NCBI GenBank assembly: GCA_001939145.1
Contig: LSRX01000662.1
Location: forward strand, 4,747 to 68,746
Origin: Symbiodinium microadriaticum
Taxonomy: Eukaryota; Sar; Dinophyceae; Suessiales; Symbiodiniaceae
Direction: 5' to 3'
DNA length: 64,000 nt
The notes beneath the pieces were generated by a model that did no database searches, was not told the origin of the DNA, and saw only the letters and a program-made list of their open reading frames with translations. This document shows, in pieces, positions 44,282 to 56,263 of the stretch. Numbering within the stretch: position 1 is the stretch's first letter; each line of letters starts with the position of its first letter. A program made the position numbers and the translations under genes.

Positions 44282-47200
44282 GAAGTAGTTGGAGGATGGA
44301 GACGATGGTGGTAATGGTGGTAGAAGCAATCGTCGCAAGCAACTGTCGATAGGTGGAGCAGTGTCGATCTGAGCTTCGGGGTTAAGCCTTCGGCCGGGCT
44401 TCGGCCCTCAAGCGCCTCTACGCCGGAAATCGCAGGCTGTGGGATTCAGCTTCTTAAAAACCCCTAAATCCTACGTCTAACGTCCCGAAGCCTTAAACCC
44501 TGAAGCGCTAGCGCCCCGCAACCCGGCTTGGCTGCTGGGTCGCGGCTTGCCTCGGAGAAGCTCCCACCACGGAATTAGCGCGTAAACCCCAAAGTCCTCT
44601 AAATCCCGGAAGCCAGAAAAAGCCCTACTAAACCCTACTAGGCCCTATAGTCCCTAAATCCTAAAGTCTTCAACCCTGAAGCCTCCCGACGTTTCTTCGG
44701 GGTGGAGGTTCGGAAGGCTGGGGAAAAGGGTGGTTGTCCCCACCTTCTGAGAAGAGCTGAGCAGGATCTCTTTGATGGTCCGATCGCACCTTGGCTTGCC
44801 GAGTGCCAGTGTCTCAATCCACTCGCAGGTTCGGCAATCTGTTTCGGAGCCTCCTGAACTCGAAGTCCCGGAAAAGAATTGGCAAAGGTCTCAAGGCAAG
44901 GGAAGCAAAAGACGTCTGACAAGGTCTGCACTCGTATCCTGGGTATTGTCGATGGCATGCGGAAGGTCATTGCTGACTGCTCCGGTTCTAGGCGTTCAGG
45001 GCTTTGCCATCTTCGCGGCTGCTTCAGGTGATGTTTCCCGTGGTGAAGCCGCACTACTGGCCCGCCACTGAGGCATCAGCGAGAATTTCAGCAGGTCCCA
45101 AGCAATGAATGCTGGCCACGAAGACGCGGCCCAAACGCCGCATTATCTTGAAGCTTCTAAGCGATCCCGAAACGCAACGGCCTGATGTCTCTTTGCATCT
45201 CAAAATGTAGTATCCATAGAAAGAGGCGAGTAGCTCGAGGCTTTCCGATTGGTGAGGGTACACGCCTATTGACCGATGCTAGCGGTGCACGTGCCAAAGC
45301 GCGCTGGACAACCTGCATGTAGAGCTGTCAAAGTCGGGCAGAGAACTGGGAGTAATCTGGGCTTCAATCCTCGATGGTTTAAAACCTGGCTCGGGCGTGT
45401 ATCGGATTGTTCTGCCGCTTGACTACTGATGATGCTTGCTTGGCATTTTAGTTATAGTTTCAAACTATTTGTGCAAATGTTTGGCTGCCCGGTGTTCGAT
45501 GGCATCCGCGCTTCGCATGTCAATGCAGACATTGCATGGAGACCTTCTGACCTTCACCACTCCGAAAACTCCAAACTGCTGAGTTGCAACGATACCTGAA
45601 GCAAAGCCGTCCTCTTGACGTCTGACAGTTCGTCAGATGCAAACCACATAGCCGCATAACTTTGCCAGCTCTGAGAGATAGACCTGAGTGCTTCCGCCAA
45701 ATTAGTCCGACTGCGCGCACGTCTCTCGCTGGCTAAGCAGGAAAGGCATCCAGAATCCCAAACTTTGGTGTTTGTCCCAAGCCCCAGAACCCCAAAGCCC
45801 TAAAGCCAAAATGGTAGATTTCCCCCGTTTCTCCGAGGTCCCTGGAGCTCGTGGATTTCCGGATCAAAGGACAGTCGATCAAGGCCCAGCCTGCCGGCGA
45901 TGCTCGAAATTTGAAACGAGGGCTCTCGCTGATCCACAGCTGAGACTCGCTTGCAGTGCCACAATGTGCCCGAGCGGGTGCGCGCAACGGGTGTTGTAAG
46001 CTTCGGGATGGAGGTATGTTCAAAGTCAGAAGCGTCGGCGCACCAGTGCGAACCTCTCTGAAGCCTCGACCCTCTGAATAAATTTCAATGCCATAAACTC
46101 CACAGCAGCTCGACCGCCGGGCCCGAAACCCCAGGCCCAAAAGCCCCGTCCGAGCGCCCCGAAACCGTGGAAGCTTCGAGTCTTCGCCAGAGGCCCATGT
46201 GTCGGATGAGAGCAAGGCCTGGAGCTCAGGGGAATAGTTTTTTTTTTAAGATCCCTGTTTCGGGGGGTTTGGGGTTTGGGGCTTTGAGGTTTAGGGTCTA
46301 TGGGGTTTGAGGGTTTAGGGGTTTAGGGTTGGGGGTTTTGGGGTTTGGGGCTAGGGGAGCCAGGTCATGAAGAGTGAAGGGCAGGAGTCCTGTCGCTGTG
46401 ACTCTGAGGCTCAGGGTTTTGGGCTTTGGACTTGGGTTTCGGCTCTTGAGGATTCTCGATAGGCGCCGTACCCTCGGATCCCCCACCTTCCCCCGCCACC
46501 CCTCCAACAATCTTGTGCAAAAAAAGCTATGAAACAGCAAAAACACAAATCCTTCGAGGAACCCACACAAAAGCCCTTTGATCGTAATCCTCAGAGTAAC
46601 CCCATCTAAACACCCGCTAAACCTCAAACCCTAAACCTTAAAGCCTTCACTGCCCTGAAGCCCGAAGCCCCTCCATCTCTGAGGCCAAGTATGTGCTGGT
46701 AGACAGTGGTACCACCTACTTCACGGCACCCTCGGACAGCCGGCTGCAGTGCAGGTCGTGCCTTTTGGGTTTAGGGGCTTTAGGGCTCAGGGCTTTGAGG
46801 TTCAGGAGCCTCGGTTTAGGTTTTTGTGGGATTTTGGGAGTTTCTATTGGTTCTAGGGTTTAGGGTTTTGGGGCTTTGGTTTATCGTTGAGAGGTTCCTG
46901 AACTGAGCCGGCAAGATGCACCGGGCGGCGTCCCAAAAAGGATCTCAAGCCCCCCCTTACATCCCCTTACACCTCAGGTTTAGGACTTAGGGTTTAGGGG
47001 TTTGGGTTTAGGGTTCAGGGTTTGGGGGGTTTAGGGATTCGGGTTTAGGGATCAGGGTTTAGGGATTAGGGTTTCTCCGACTTCAGTGAAACTTCTCAGT
47101 GGGGGGGGGGGGAAGTTACCATAGTAAAGCAAGCATTCAATTTACCATAGATCCCTATTATGGTAACTTAGCCCAGAAGGAGCTCCCATGAAGCTCAGGA

Positions 47201-50139
47201 GATGTACTACAGCATCATGAAGCACTTCCCCGAGGCTGCCTGCAGCGCCTCGGAAAGCATCTTGCGGAAGCTTTTTGTGTGATGCAGTTTAAATTGAAGC
47301 ATCCAAATCCTAAACCCCAAAACCCTAAAACCCTAAACCCTAAAACCCTAAACCCTAAAACCCTAAGCCCTAAACCAGCAGTAGCTTCCCACCAGCTTCC
47401 TCTTCTCGGATTCCCAACTGTTTGGACTTGGGAGATCACTGGAAGGGAGCTGGGGTTTGTCAAGGGGCTCTGTGTGGCTGGTATTGAAACGTTGGAGGGT
47501 GGGGGAAACCAATGTATTCATGAGGTTTAGACGGAATGATGCGGGAGCTGGGAGGGACGGAGACCAAGGAACATGGGTAGGACCGGTTTGTTTCTGGTTT
47601 AGGCCTTCGCGTCTTATCCGAGCGGTGCGCAGGACACCGGTTGAGGCTTCGGCCCGGCATGAGCCGGTAGCCCTGACAAGGGTAAACGAAAGTGGAAAGA
47701 ACTTGTGGCGGGAGTCGACCCGGCACACGATGTCACCACAGACCTGTGGACCAGAGGTCGTCGTACTTTGAGCTTCCACTCTTCCAATCGCATGTCCTCA
47801 TACTGTGGCAAGAGCACCGGTGCCCACTCCTACTTTTCACCTAGGTGATGTGGAGGACTACCCGCCCATTCAGTACGTCCTGCGCAGCGCCCACAACCAG
47901 ACCTTCACATTGGAGGTGTGGCTGCGTCAACGGGAGGTCCAACTATGCGTAGGTGTAGTGATCAACTGTATTTCGCGAGTTTCTGCCTGCTCATCACATA
48001 GCAGTTTTGACGGGATTTGCAGTCATTCCCGTGTTCTGCTCGGACATGTGCTGGAAGCACGTCGCAGAAAGTTTTCTCTTGGACTGAGTGGGCAGCGCGG
48101 CTTGACGCCTACGTGGGGAAGCGCTGTGGACTGTGAAGAGTCTTGCAGACAGCAGATGTGGGATTTTGCTTTCGGCAGGTGAGCCAAGAGACCTACATGG
48201 CTGCTCGGCTGAATCCAATGGGCTCTTCAACTGCTTGTTGCAACTGAAACTCGGCTTTCGATGTCAAATTCGGGACGGGTCAGCGCAGGCATAGTTTTCT
48301 GCAGGGGGTTCTGGCTCAATTTGCTTGTCGTGGATCAGAGGAGTGTGTACATGCTTGTTACCCACCTGCTGCATTCTGATCAAGTAGCGGCTCATCAGAA
48401 ATGTCTGCGTTTCCGGAGACACTTTACTTTGTATGTTTTCCGGTTGATCTTGCAAGTTTCAGGTGTCGTGGTTTCAGCGGTCAGACATCCAACCGAGCCT
48501 CCAAAGTAACAACCCGAGGTCATGGACGAGTACGATTCCTGCCGCCCGGCCTTCATGAAACTGGACATCAAACGGAAATCCTACGGACCTGCGATGATCC
48601 TGGGTGAGGCCTGAACTTGCTATCGTTGCTGTTAGACCGGTACTACAAGTAGGACCAGATGACGATGGCCATCACTGTTGCTGCCCCGTCTGCTATCGCT
48701 CGAAGCAAGTTCTAGCCTTACACGTGTTTGCGTGCCGTGTTTCTTGTTGTTGCTGTTGCCATCCCTGTTGCTGCCGTTACTATTATTCCTGTGCCGTTCT
48801 TCCCAGTGGTTCCCTGCATGTAGTGAGGTGCAACTCGATTCTGCAGTGTCTACAGCATACTCTGAACGCGGAGGGGAGGGCATGGTCGGGGGTTTCACCT
48901 AAATCTCCGAGACCGTTGGTTTTAGTCTTCCTCCGATAAGTGCCACTTAGGACCAGAATCAGTTTTTGCTATCACGCTTCCTGCTCCGGCTCTGTCATAG
49001 CTGTTGCAGCTGTCCTGGGTGTCTGTGTGTGAGCTTGTGCTTTGCGTGGTGGCTGCTGCTGCGGTCTCTGTAAGTGAAGTTTCCTATCCGGGCGCAGAAC
49101 TGGACGGCAGGTCTTCATGCGGCATTTTTTCACGGTGTTCAGCAGAGGGGCAAGGGCCTCAGCAGAAGCGGCTGTTATCGGTTGCTGGTGGTCAGTATCA
49201 ACATGTTCATTACAGATGTTTCATGTTCTGGAATTTCGTACGTCATAGGCTCCCCAACAAGCTAGGGCCACAAGAATCCATAACACGTTACCTTATAGGG
49301 TTGTCAATGACACGTTGAAATTCAGAAAATTGCTCCATCTCTGGCGTTACAATTCTTCAACAACCCCGTGCGAATACTGAGACCTTCTGCGACTGCCACG
49401 ACTCGCTCAAACCCTCAGATCAGCCCAATCCCTCCAGCCCCCAAACTTCAGGAACAACAAGCGGGCCGCAACAAGACCCCAAGGTTTCCCTGAAATGGCA
49501 ACCCCTCGAACGCGCTTTTGTTGAACAGCTCCAAAGCGCCAAGCCCTCTCCAAAGTGCTTGCAACACGCAAAGCCCCTAAACCCCAAACCCTGTAAGCCC
49601 AACACCCCGAAAGTCCCCACCTTGCAGGCCAAAACGGCCGGTAGGGTTTAGCCCCACCATCCCCAAATCCTGCAACCCTGCATTTCTTAAAAATCCTGAA
49701 CCATAAAGAGCCACAATATAGAGGTCTAAATAATTGGGAAGCAAGTGGAGGTCCTGTTTCTGTAGTCCCTGAAGAATCATACTACCACAGACACAAACAC
49801 CCTCTTCCCTTCAAACCCCCCAAAAAAGAGCCCCGTTCCACCTCAAAGCCCCCAAGCCCTTCAACACCAAAAAAGTACAGCCATACCACAGCGTACACCC
49901 ACTAGCAAACTCCCCCCTGAACCCCTCAACCCTTAAAGCCCTTAAAACCCGCAAAAACCTTAAAAACCCGTTAAAAACTTTAAATAACACCCAGAAGCCG
50001 TTAAAACCCTAAACCCTCGAGTCTACGGCCCCCCCCCTTTGTGCGCTGCTTCTCAAGGACGGAAGCCTCGAAGAGGCTAAGGTGGGCTTCGCGCGCGCGA
50101 AAGCAGGCGCCTGCCCCTCCCTCCCCCCCCGGCTCGGAG
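40717..50139 (+). CDS. aspartic protease gene (pepsin/cathepsin D type, family A1), multi-exon model
   Basis: Sixteen candidate exons, listed separately, follow the A1 fold in order: N-terminal strand, first catalytic DTGS, YDP..KSST, flap FGTG, EKQPF..IREMTG, FEGILGLAFP, LLWGGVD, FPVVKPHYW, CPSGC, second catalytic DSGT, YYSIMKHFPEAAC, YPPIQYVL, CRPAFM..ILGE, FMRHFF, VGFA. It is an endopeptidase of secretory or lysosomal type; a signal peptide and propeptide exon upstream of 40717 was not identified. The flap position usually held by Tyr75 is Phe. Most introns start with GC. They are filled with CCCTAAA/TTTAGGG, (CAG)n and MITE-like DNA. A C-terminal extension may continue past 50139 (strong GTGAGG donor). 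Confidence 0.85.
41237..41286 (+). CDS. aspartic protease exon: first catalytic Asp
   Basis: ARVVFDTGSTNLWVAS; DTGS is the first active-site motif. Several GT donors are possible (41287 or 41290 keep phase with the next exon). Confidence 0.9.
41435..41489 (+). CDS. aspartic protease exon: Cys and YDP region
   Basis: AIEDSPCDREGSDKFYDP. Ends before GC at 41490, so that the next exon supplies AKSST. Confidence 0.65.
41686..41706 (+). CDS. aspartic protease micro-exon, tentative
   Basis: AKSSTSQ after CTCAG; with the previous exon it gives YDPAKSST, a hallmark of the family. Only 21 bp if the GC at 41707 is the donor. Confidence 0.45.
42312..42390 (+). CDS. aspartic protease exon: flap
   Basis: SDIDIIFGTGELKGPLHVDT then YRVG. 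FGTG replaces the usual YGTG of the flap. GC donor at 42391 keeps phase with GPMAVEKQ. Confidence 0.85.
42730..42780 (+). CDS. aspartic protease exon: EKQPF strand
   Basis: PMAVEKQPFAMIREMT, matching the VxxQxFGxxxE..G strand. Donor GCGCCT at 42781. Confidence 0.8.
43057..43151 (+). CDS. aspartic protease exon: FDGILGL region
   Basis: DVFSSFPFEGILGLAFPSLS and GGIEPFFETL. Phase joins with the previous exon as M-T-G-D. The 3' end is uncertain: the frame may run to a GTGAGTG at 43184. Confidence 0.85.
44124..44187 (+). CDS. aspartic protease exon: WGGVD
   Basis: NTDSNRPSALLWGGVDKDL after GCTGAG. About 15 residues between the previous exon and this one are not accounted for, so one exon is probably missed at 43200-44100. 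The 3' end may be 44175 or 44187, both GA donors. Confidence 0.7.
44228..44281. repeat. (CAG)n microsatellite, about 18 units
   Basis: Pure CAG run about 40 bp after the WGGVD exon, inside the following intron. Confidence 0.95.
45028..45090 (+). CDS. aspartic protease exon: PV..YW
   Basis: VMFPVVKPHYWPATEA after CTTCAG, matching the FPVxxxxYW strand. The donor is GC at 45073 or 45091. Confidence 0.7.
45940..45981 (+). CDS. aspartic protease exon: disulfide before the second Asp
   Basis: LRLACSATMCPSGC, equivalent to the C..GC segment just before the second catalytic Asp. Donor GCGCAA at 45982 keeps phase. Confidence 0.6.
46684..46734 (+). CDS. aspartic protease exon: second catalytic Asp
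   Basis: AKYVLVDSGTTYFTAPS. Ends before GA at 46735 so that TAPS joins EMYYSIMKHF without extra residues; the only GT donors nearby break the phase. Confidence 0.85.
47115..47167. repeat. 53-bp MITE-like element, copy 1
   Basis: Starts GTTACCATA and ends TATGGTAAC; related in inverted orientation to 53601-53653, same length. Located in an intron of the protease gene. Confidence 0.7.
47199..47244 (+). CDS. aspartic protease exon: helix after DSGT
   Basis: EMYYSIMKHFPEAAC, the family helix with following Cys. Donor GCGCCT at 47245. Confidence 0.8.
47845..47915 (+). CDS. aspartic protease exon: YPPI strand
   Basis: DVEDYPPIQYVLRSAHNQTF, matching the LPxIxFxL region. GT donor at 47916. Confidence 0.85.
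48519..48608 (+). CDS. aspartic protease exon: ILGE
   Basis: YDSCRPAFMKLDI and YGPAMILGE, matching C.xxxxx...WILGDxFLR. Donor GC at 48609. Confidence 0.85.
49111..49149 (+). CDS. aspartic protease exon: FMRHFF
   Basis: VFMRHFFTVFSRG, following ILGE in phase. The donor is either GC at 49150 or GT at 49135. Confidence 0.75.
50058..50139 (+). CDS. aspartic protease exon: C-terminal VGFA
   Basis: DGSLEEAKVGFARAKAGACP, the last A1 strand. The reading frame then meets GGAG|GTGAGG, so more exons may follow. Confidence 0.75.
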
Positions 50140-50519
50140 GTGAGGGGTTCGGTTTAGGGGTTTGGGGTTTAGGGTACAAGGGTGAGGGGTTCGCCCCCAG
50201 GCTGCGGCTTTTCAAAAGGGGGTGTTGTAAGGGTATGTCATGCATCATTGGGTTTCTTATCTTTCTGAACTAAAAAAGAATTCAAGCAAAATTGTCGAGC
50301 TTTCAGGAGAAGCCTCGGTAACAACCGGCGGTGAAACTCGTCCTGACGCTCAGATCCGAGAGAATAATCTGCATCAGGCGCAAGAGCCCCAAACAGTTCA
50401 AAAGTTATATATATGCTTTTGTTCCAGAAGTTGTGCAGAGGGCCTGGAGCCTAATTCTCTGGCTCGGGCAAAGCAAGCATGGCTTCGGACGCTTTCCGGT
50501 GCTGTGTCCTTTCTTGTCG

Positions 50520-50632
50520 TCCTTAGGACTCCTCCCTCCCTCCTCTCTCCCTCCCCTCTCCCTCTCTCCCTCTCTCCCTCTCCCTCTCCCTCTCTCCCTC
50601 TCTCCCTCTCTCCCTCTCTCCCTCTCTCCCTC

Positions 50633-50722
<90 letters not shown>
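50520..50722. repeat. compound pyrimidine microsatellite
   Basis: (CCCTCT)n, then (GTCT)n at 50636-50700, then (TC)n. Confidence 0.95.
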
Positions 50723-50723
<1 letters not shown>

Positions 50724-52104
50724 GTTAGCATCCTGGCACTGCAGAGGCGCCGAGCCCAAGATCGAAGGCCACACGCGCAAGGCACCGGATGTCGGGTGGC
50801 TGGGGCTTTTTGGGCCATGCCCCTCTCCCCAACCGCCTTGCCCAACCGACACCAAAGGAAATCAGGGGGTTTAGGGTGTTTAGGGTGTTTAGGGTTTAGG
50901 GGTTTAGGGGTTTAGGGAGCAGGTCGTAGAACCTATAATTGCTGTCCCGGAAAGCAGCTGAGCCGGCACCCCTCCCCGGGGATTATTATCTTGGGTTCTC
51001 CATTGAGAAATCCTATGGACCCTGAACTCATACACCCCAAGGTTTCCTTCAGAAAACGCTGCCAACTTATCCTTGAACCCAAATCTCTGATTAGACCCCA
51101 AGGCCCCTCAAACAGGGGAAGCCCCGACCAAGACAAGCCTCTAAACTTGTAAATTTTACGTCGGAAGCCCCTTTGCCCTGTAGCCCTGGGCCCTAAAAAG
51201 CCCTTCGCCGCAAAGGCCGAAACCCCGAACACCCTAAAGCTCAAAACCCTAAAAAAGCTCCTAAGCCCCAAAAACCCAGAAACCACGCATCCCCCCCCAA
51301 AAAAAAAATAGCAGCGCACAAAAGCTAGAACAAAGCTTCCGCGCCCCCCTCCCGGAGCCCGGCGTTCAGAGGCCTCGTACCTGCAGCCGCTCCAGGTCGG
51401 CTCATCCTTGAGAGAGGGGCTTAAATAAATAAGTGCCAATACCATTTTTTTTGGGGGGTGTTCCTTATTATAATTGAAGTAAAAAATAATTTGTGGGGGG
51501 TTCTTTATTATAATTAGTGTAAAAAACATATTATTTTTGCGGGGTCCCTATTATACTTATACTTATAGTAAAAGAGACTATTTTGGGGTTCCTTATTCTA
51601 ATAATAGTAGAAGCCCTGCTCTTATTATGAAGGCCCCTACAGTATACGAGGGTTTCTTGTTGTGCGAAGGCGGAGGGGTTTAGGGTTTCAGGAGTTGAAG
51701 GATTTGGGGCTTAGGCTCTAGGGGGTTTGTAGCCTTGGGGGTTAGGACCGGTAGGCCCTAAACCCTAGACCCTAAAGGCATTGAGAGGTTTAGGGTTTTG
51801 AAGGGCTCTGTGGCATTTAGGAGAGCCAGCGGTCGGCGGCTTCAGGCTTCTGGGTTTCATGGGGGATTGTCGACGGTTTTGGGTTTAGGGGTTATAGGGT
51901 TTGCGGTTTCTTCGAGATTGTGGGGCCTTGGGTCTTTCAGGGAAGGTGTTTGGTCCTGCTTCGTAGCTGTGAGGCAGCAGTGTTCTTGCAAGGCACAGGG
52001 ATGGACAAACAGCCCCTGCTCGGGTTCTCCGGTTTTTGAGCCTCGTGTCTCTCGCCCCAGCGAGCTCTAGACTTTTCTGCGGCGTAGGATGGGTTGAGGG
52101 TTGC

Positions 52105-52192
52105 CGAAAATAGGGGACCCTAAAATATAGTACCCTTAATAGCAGGATCCTATTTTTATAAAGGTACCCCTAATTTTCGGAAACTCCCGTTT
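52105..52192. repeat. inverted-repeat element (CCGAAAAT family)
   Basis: Left CCGAAAATAGGGGACCC, right GGTACCCCTAATTTTCGG. Related to 54553-54648. Confidence 0.6.
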
Positions 52193-53600
52193 ATCTACAC
52201 CGCGGAATCTTGACACCTGAGCCGAAAAGTTGAAAAGCCCGGCTCCGGCTTCGATCCCATCTCTCGCCCCCGAAACCATGGCAGCCTTTGGACAACTTCG
52301 GGGATCCCTGAAGGCTTCGGGCGCTTCTGAGCCTTGCGCCTTCGGCTTGAAGCCTTCAAAGTGCTTTGCTGTGTTTCTGAGCAGGCCGGTTCGATGATGC
52401 GGAGGCAAACCGGAGCCATCCGACAGAGGCCAGGCCATGACATTCGGGATGTGAGTTTGTTGGAGGTTTACTAGGGCTTTGCGCATGGTGCGGGTGTCCG
52501 AGCATCATGGCTGGGGCTTGGGGTGCGGCTTTAGGGCTTAGGGTCTGGGGCTGATGCTTTCGGCTGTCGTTGCAGTTTGAGGGTGTAGGGTTGTCGGATG
52601 CAAACGGTGGCTGTAATGATCTCAACCATCGAGTTGTATCGAGCACTGAAGAGCTATTGTCAGTGGCATTATCGTGACGGCAACAGCACTTTGGCATAGT
52701 TCGTACAGACAGCTTCCGGAATCAGACACGAATGTGCATAAAGGCTCAGGACGTTTCGGGGCCTAGAAGGGGACCTTGGAGGTTTGACCTCAGAGTTTTA
52801 GTTGTTGATCTTCGGGCCTTACAAATTCCTTTGTCGAATGCAGTAGCAGTAGCCATGCAAGTGTGATGCGTGTGTAGGAAAAGCAAGCACGTTGTCCTCA
52901 CTTCTTCTCTACATAGCAGGGTTTCCGGGCCTTGCATCTCTCATCCGTTGCCCTGTCTGAGGCAGATTGCATGACGTGCGCCGGCCCGTAGCAGTTGCCT
53001 CTCGTTTTGCCTCTCCCCCCGCAGCCGTGCTACTGGGCGAGTGAGCGTTAGTTCGGAGCTGACTTGACTCGGCGAGCCTCAAAACGGATCGCCTTCCCTG
53101 GTTGGGGATGCCTTGGGACGGGGCAGACTTGAGGGCCATCTCTTGGGGGAAGAATCTCCGGTCCTTGCTTCCCGTGCTTCAGGGGCCCCTCGGACCTCGG
53201 CTTCAAGGGTGAACCGAGCCTGTGCAGAATTGAGCCTGGAGCAGCCGACAGAACCGGAAGTCGGGTCGCGCCGCCCCGATTTATCATCTAGGGGGTTCCT
53301 ATGACAAGAACCCTACGTTTTCCAGGGTCAAGAGGAGCTCTTGTGAGAGCTTGTTACTCGAGCCGACCGCAGAAACCGCAACAAAGCTCTGCACCCCGAG
53401 AAGAAGAGTCCTGGACTTCGGCTCCTCCTAATCGTTATCACAAAACAAAGAGCCCTCCCTGAAGCTCAAGGTCAAACCCCTGTACACCTAGACCTCTAAG
53501 CCCCCTAACCCTGACTCTCATGACAGTGCCCCACTCCCCGAAACCCCTAAAACCCCCCGAACCCCCCAAGCCCGGGTTCTTGCTAAGGGATTTTGCTTGA

Positions 53601-53653
53601 GTTACCGTCATGGGGATCTATAGTAAATGATAGGGTTTCCCTATTGTGGTAAC
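53601..53653. repeat. 53-bp MITE-like element, copy 2
   Basis: Starts GTTACCGTCAT and ends TGTGGTAAC. Its reverse complement aligns with 47115-47167 without gaps. Confidence 0.7.
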
Positions 53654-54552
53654 TTGTAATAAGATCCCCGAACAAGAACCCAGTAGAAGAAGATTCCGAA
53701 ACCCCTAAAATCACCGAAAAACTCCCCCAAAAAGGCCCTAAAAAGGCCCAGCAAAGTCTCAAAAACTCCCCTCCCAGGTGGCCTGGGCCAGGCGTGGCAG
53801 CAGGCCGAGGGTTTCTCTCTCTTTGGGGGGCTTTTGGGGGGCGTTTTAGGGGCGTTTAGGAGGCTTTTAGGGGGGGGGTTAGGGGGGTTTCGGGGGTTTG
53901 GGGCTTTAGGGCTTTAGGGTTTAGGGGTTTAGGGGCTTAGGGTTTAGGGTAGGGTTTAAGGTCTGAATACGTTCTGAACTGGCCCTCCTTCACGGTGAGA
54001 GTTCTGCTAGACAGGTAGCTACGCGTACAGTGTGACAAAAACGGGTACCGCACGCAGCATCATCAGCTTTGATGAGCAAGGGGTCGCTGTTCAGCAAGTT
54101 AGTTGTTGAGCAAGTTTGCATTCATCACGTTGTTCTGTAGCGGCTCGGTTATTTGGTTTCTGTTCGCATGTTGTTTGGTGCTCCTAGGCAATGACGCAGA
54201 TTGATGCCTCATCGCTGGATGCCGTAAGGAGGGTGTGGCACAGAAAAGCATCAAACAAACCCCACGCCCTAAACCCTAAAGCCGTTTCCGGATAGTCTTG
54301 CGGGCAGCATGATCTCCCCAAGCCTGATCGGAGCCTGGAGCTACTTGACGGGCCCATATTTGGTTCAGTTTCACAGTGCAAGCAAGGTGTTTAGGCGGTC
54401 TGAGGATCACGTTTCGGGCTCATGGACTCTCCACCTTTCGCCGTGACCTCTGCTGCTCAGTCGCTGTCTTTGGAGGGTCCTTGACATAGATTTGGGATTC
54501 AGCAGCATCCGGGTGTTGGTGTTGACCACGCCAGTGCCTCCACTCAGCATGG

Positions 54553-54648
54553 TAGTTTCCGAATATTAAGGTACCTTATTTTGGGGTCCGTATAGCACGG
54601 ATCCTACTATTCAGGGTTCCATATTAGGGTCCCCCATTTTCGGAAACC
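54553..54648. repeat. inverted-repeat element (CCGAAAAT family)
   Basis: Left TTTCCGAATATTAAGGTACC, right GGGTCCCCCATTTTCGGAAA; same layout as 52105-52192, inverted. Confidence 0.6.
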
Positions 54649-56179
54649 CCCACATCTTTCCCCGCGAAACCTGTGCTCCAATTCCGAACATCTCAGCTCC
54701 TCGAAGCCCCGGAGACGCCCTGAAGCCCTGACGCCCCGGAGACGCCCCAAAAAGCCCCAAACCCAAAACTCCAAGCCCTAAACCCTAAAAGCCATATAAA
54801 TCCTACACCCTAAGAACCCTAAGAACCCTAAACCCTAAAAGCCCAATATCCTCAACCCTAAGTTTAAGAGCCCTAAGAACCCTAAACCCTGAAAGTCCTA
54901 AACCTTTAACACCCCTGAAGAATGAGACAGGCCGTGGCTCTCGTCGAGGACATGCGCGGACATCGCCTCCACGATCCGGATGGCCAGAGCCCGAAGACTT
55001 TTGCAAGGTTTCAGGAGTTTTAGGCTTTGGGCTTCAGGGTTTAGGGGTTTAGGCGTTTAGGGCTTTGGGGGGTTCAAGGATCACCCTAGTGGCCAGAACC
55101 CCGGATCCGACTTTGCTTCTGAGGCCCCTGAAGGTTTCTCCAACTCTCATAGATCTCTGCGAGGCTCGACACCGAAAACCCTCAAAGAGCAAAGCCCAAA
55201 GCGAAAGGGGCGGGTTTTCGGTGTTCGGAAGGGCCCATGGCCAAGGATGTCCGTGCTCGTGGGTTGTGCATAGGCGCATTCTGGTACATTCCGGGTATCT
55301 TCAACGAGACCCTCGTCGTCCCCTCATGTGACGTTCTGTTTTATGTGTCATAGATGTGATGTCTTGGGTTACCCTCCACATCCCGTGAGCTCCATACCTC
55401 CCAAGCCTGCGTCTGCCGAAAGAAGGCTCTGTCTGGAATGCCGTGGCCTGGGCGCACCAGGCCGCGTTTGTTTCCGGCTTTCTTCCGGGCTTCGGGTTTA
55501 GGGCTTGGCTCTGGTCCCAATTTTGTGGTATGGGGCTTTAGCCACTCGAACAGGTTGTCGAGAGGGGAGATTCGGACTTCGGTGTTCCTTTTTTGCGGTT
55601 TCTTTCAGGGCACCCTAAACCCTGAACCCTGAAGCCCTCAAGAGTAGCGGTACTAGATAGCCACGCCCCTTCTTTTCGGGCTTCAGCAGCGAGGGCTCGA
55701 AATAATGGGCATGAGTTGCTTCCCTGGGCCCTTCCTGAGGATCCCCGTCTCAAATGTGCTGCATCATATTAGTTTGGCATTACTACATTGTTGGTATTAT
55801 ACAACGCTATCATATTAGATATTGTATGGTGCTATACTACGCTACATTACTACAGTTTCTGGTATTTTGTTAAACTATGCTATAGATAGTATGTGTGATT
55901 ATCTTGTACAGATTATGTCAGTTTTTGTTCTCATGACGCAAGCTGTCTTCAAGAACCTTAGTTTTCCAATACCCAACCTTTAAACTTTTTGGGTTCTTTG
56001 TCATTTAGTAGCAACCTGAAAGTTTAACCTTTTATTTTTTCTGGCTTATTGGGGAAGTAAGAGAGGGGGATGTTGGAGTCCAGGCTCCGGGGTTTTAGGG
56101 CGCCGGGACCTGGGTCCAGGAAGATTCCGCAGGCCTGGGGCTTCTGCCAAGGTGAAGTGATTCAGGAAGGCCGGGGGAC

Positions 56180-56263
56180 NNNNNNNNNNNNNNNNNNNNN
56201 NNNNNNNNNNNNNNNNNNNNNNNNNNNNNNNNNNNNNNNNNNNNNNNNNNNNNNNNNNNNNNN
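56180..56263. other. assembly gap (N)
   Basis: 84 unresolved bases. Confidence 0.99.

Noticed and set aside
43997-44352. Poly-Ala/poly-Leu/poly-Ser ORFs
   Set aside because: Frames of the (CAG)n run next to a genuine protease exon; only the WGGVD part is coding.
50240-50915. Ser/Leu-Cys-Val repeat ORFs
   Set aside because: Translation of pyrimidine microsatellites.
54925-55005. PPR-like exon (AVALVEDMRGHRL) on +
   Set aside because: The - strand reads equally well (IRIVEAMSAHVLDESHGLSH) and no neighbouring PPR exon joins it.
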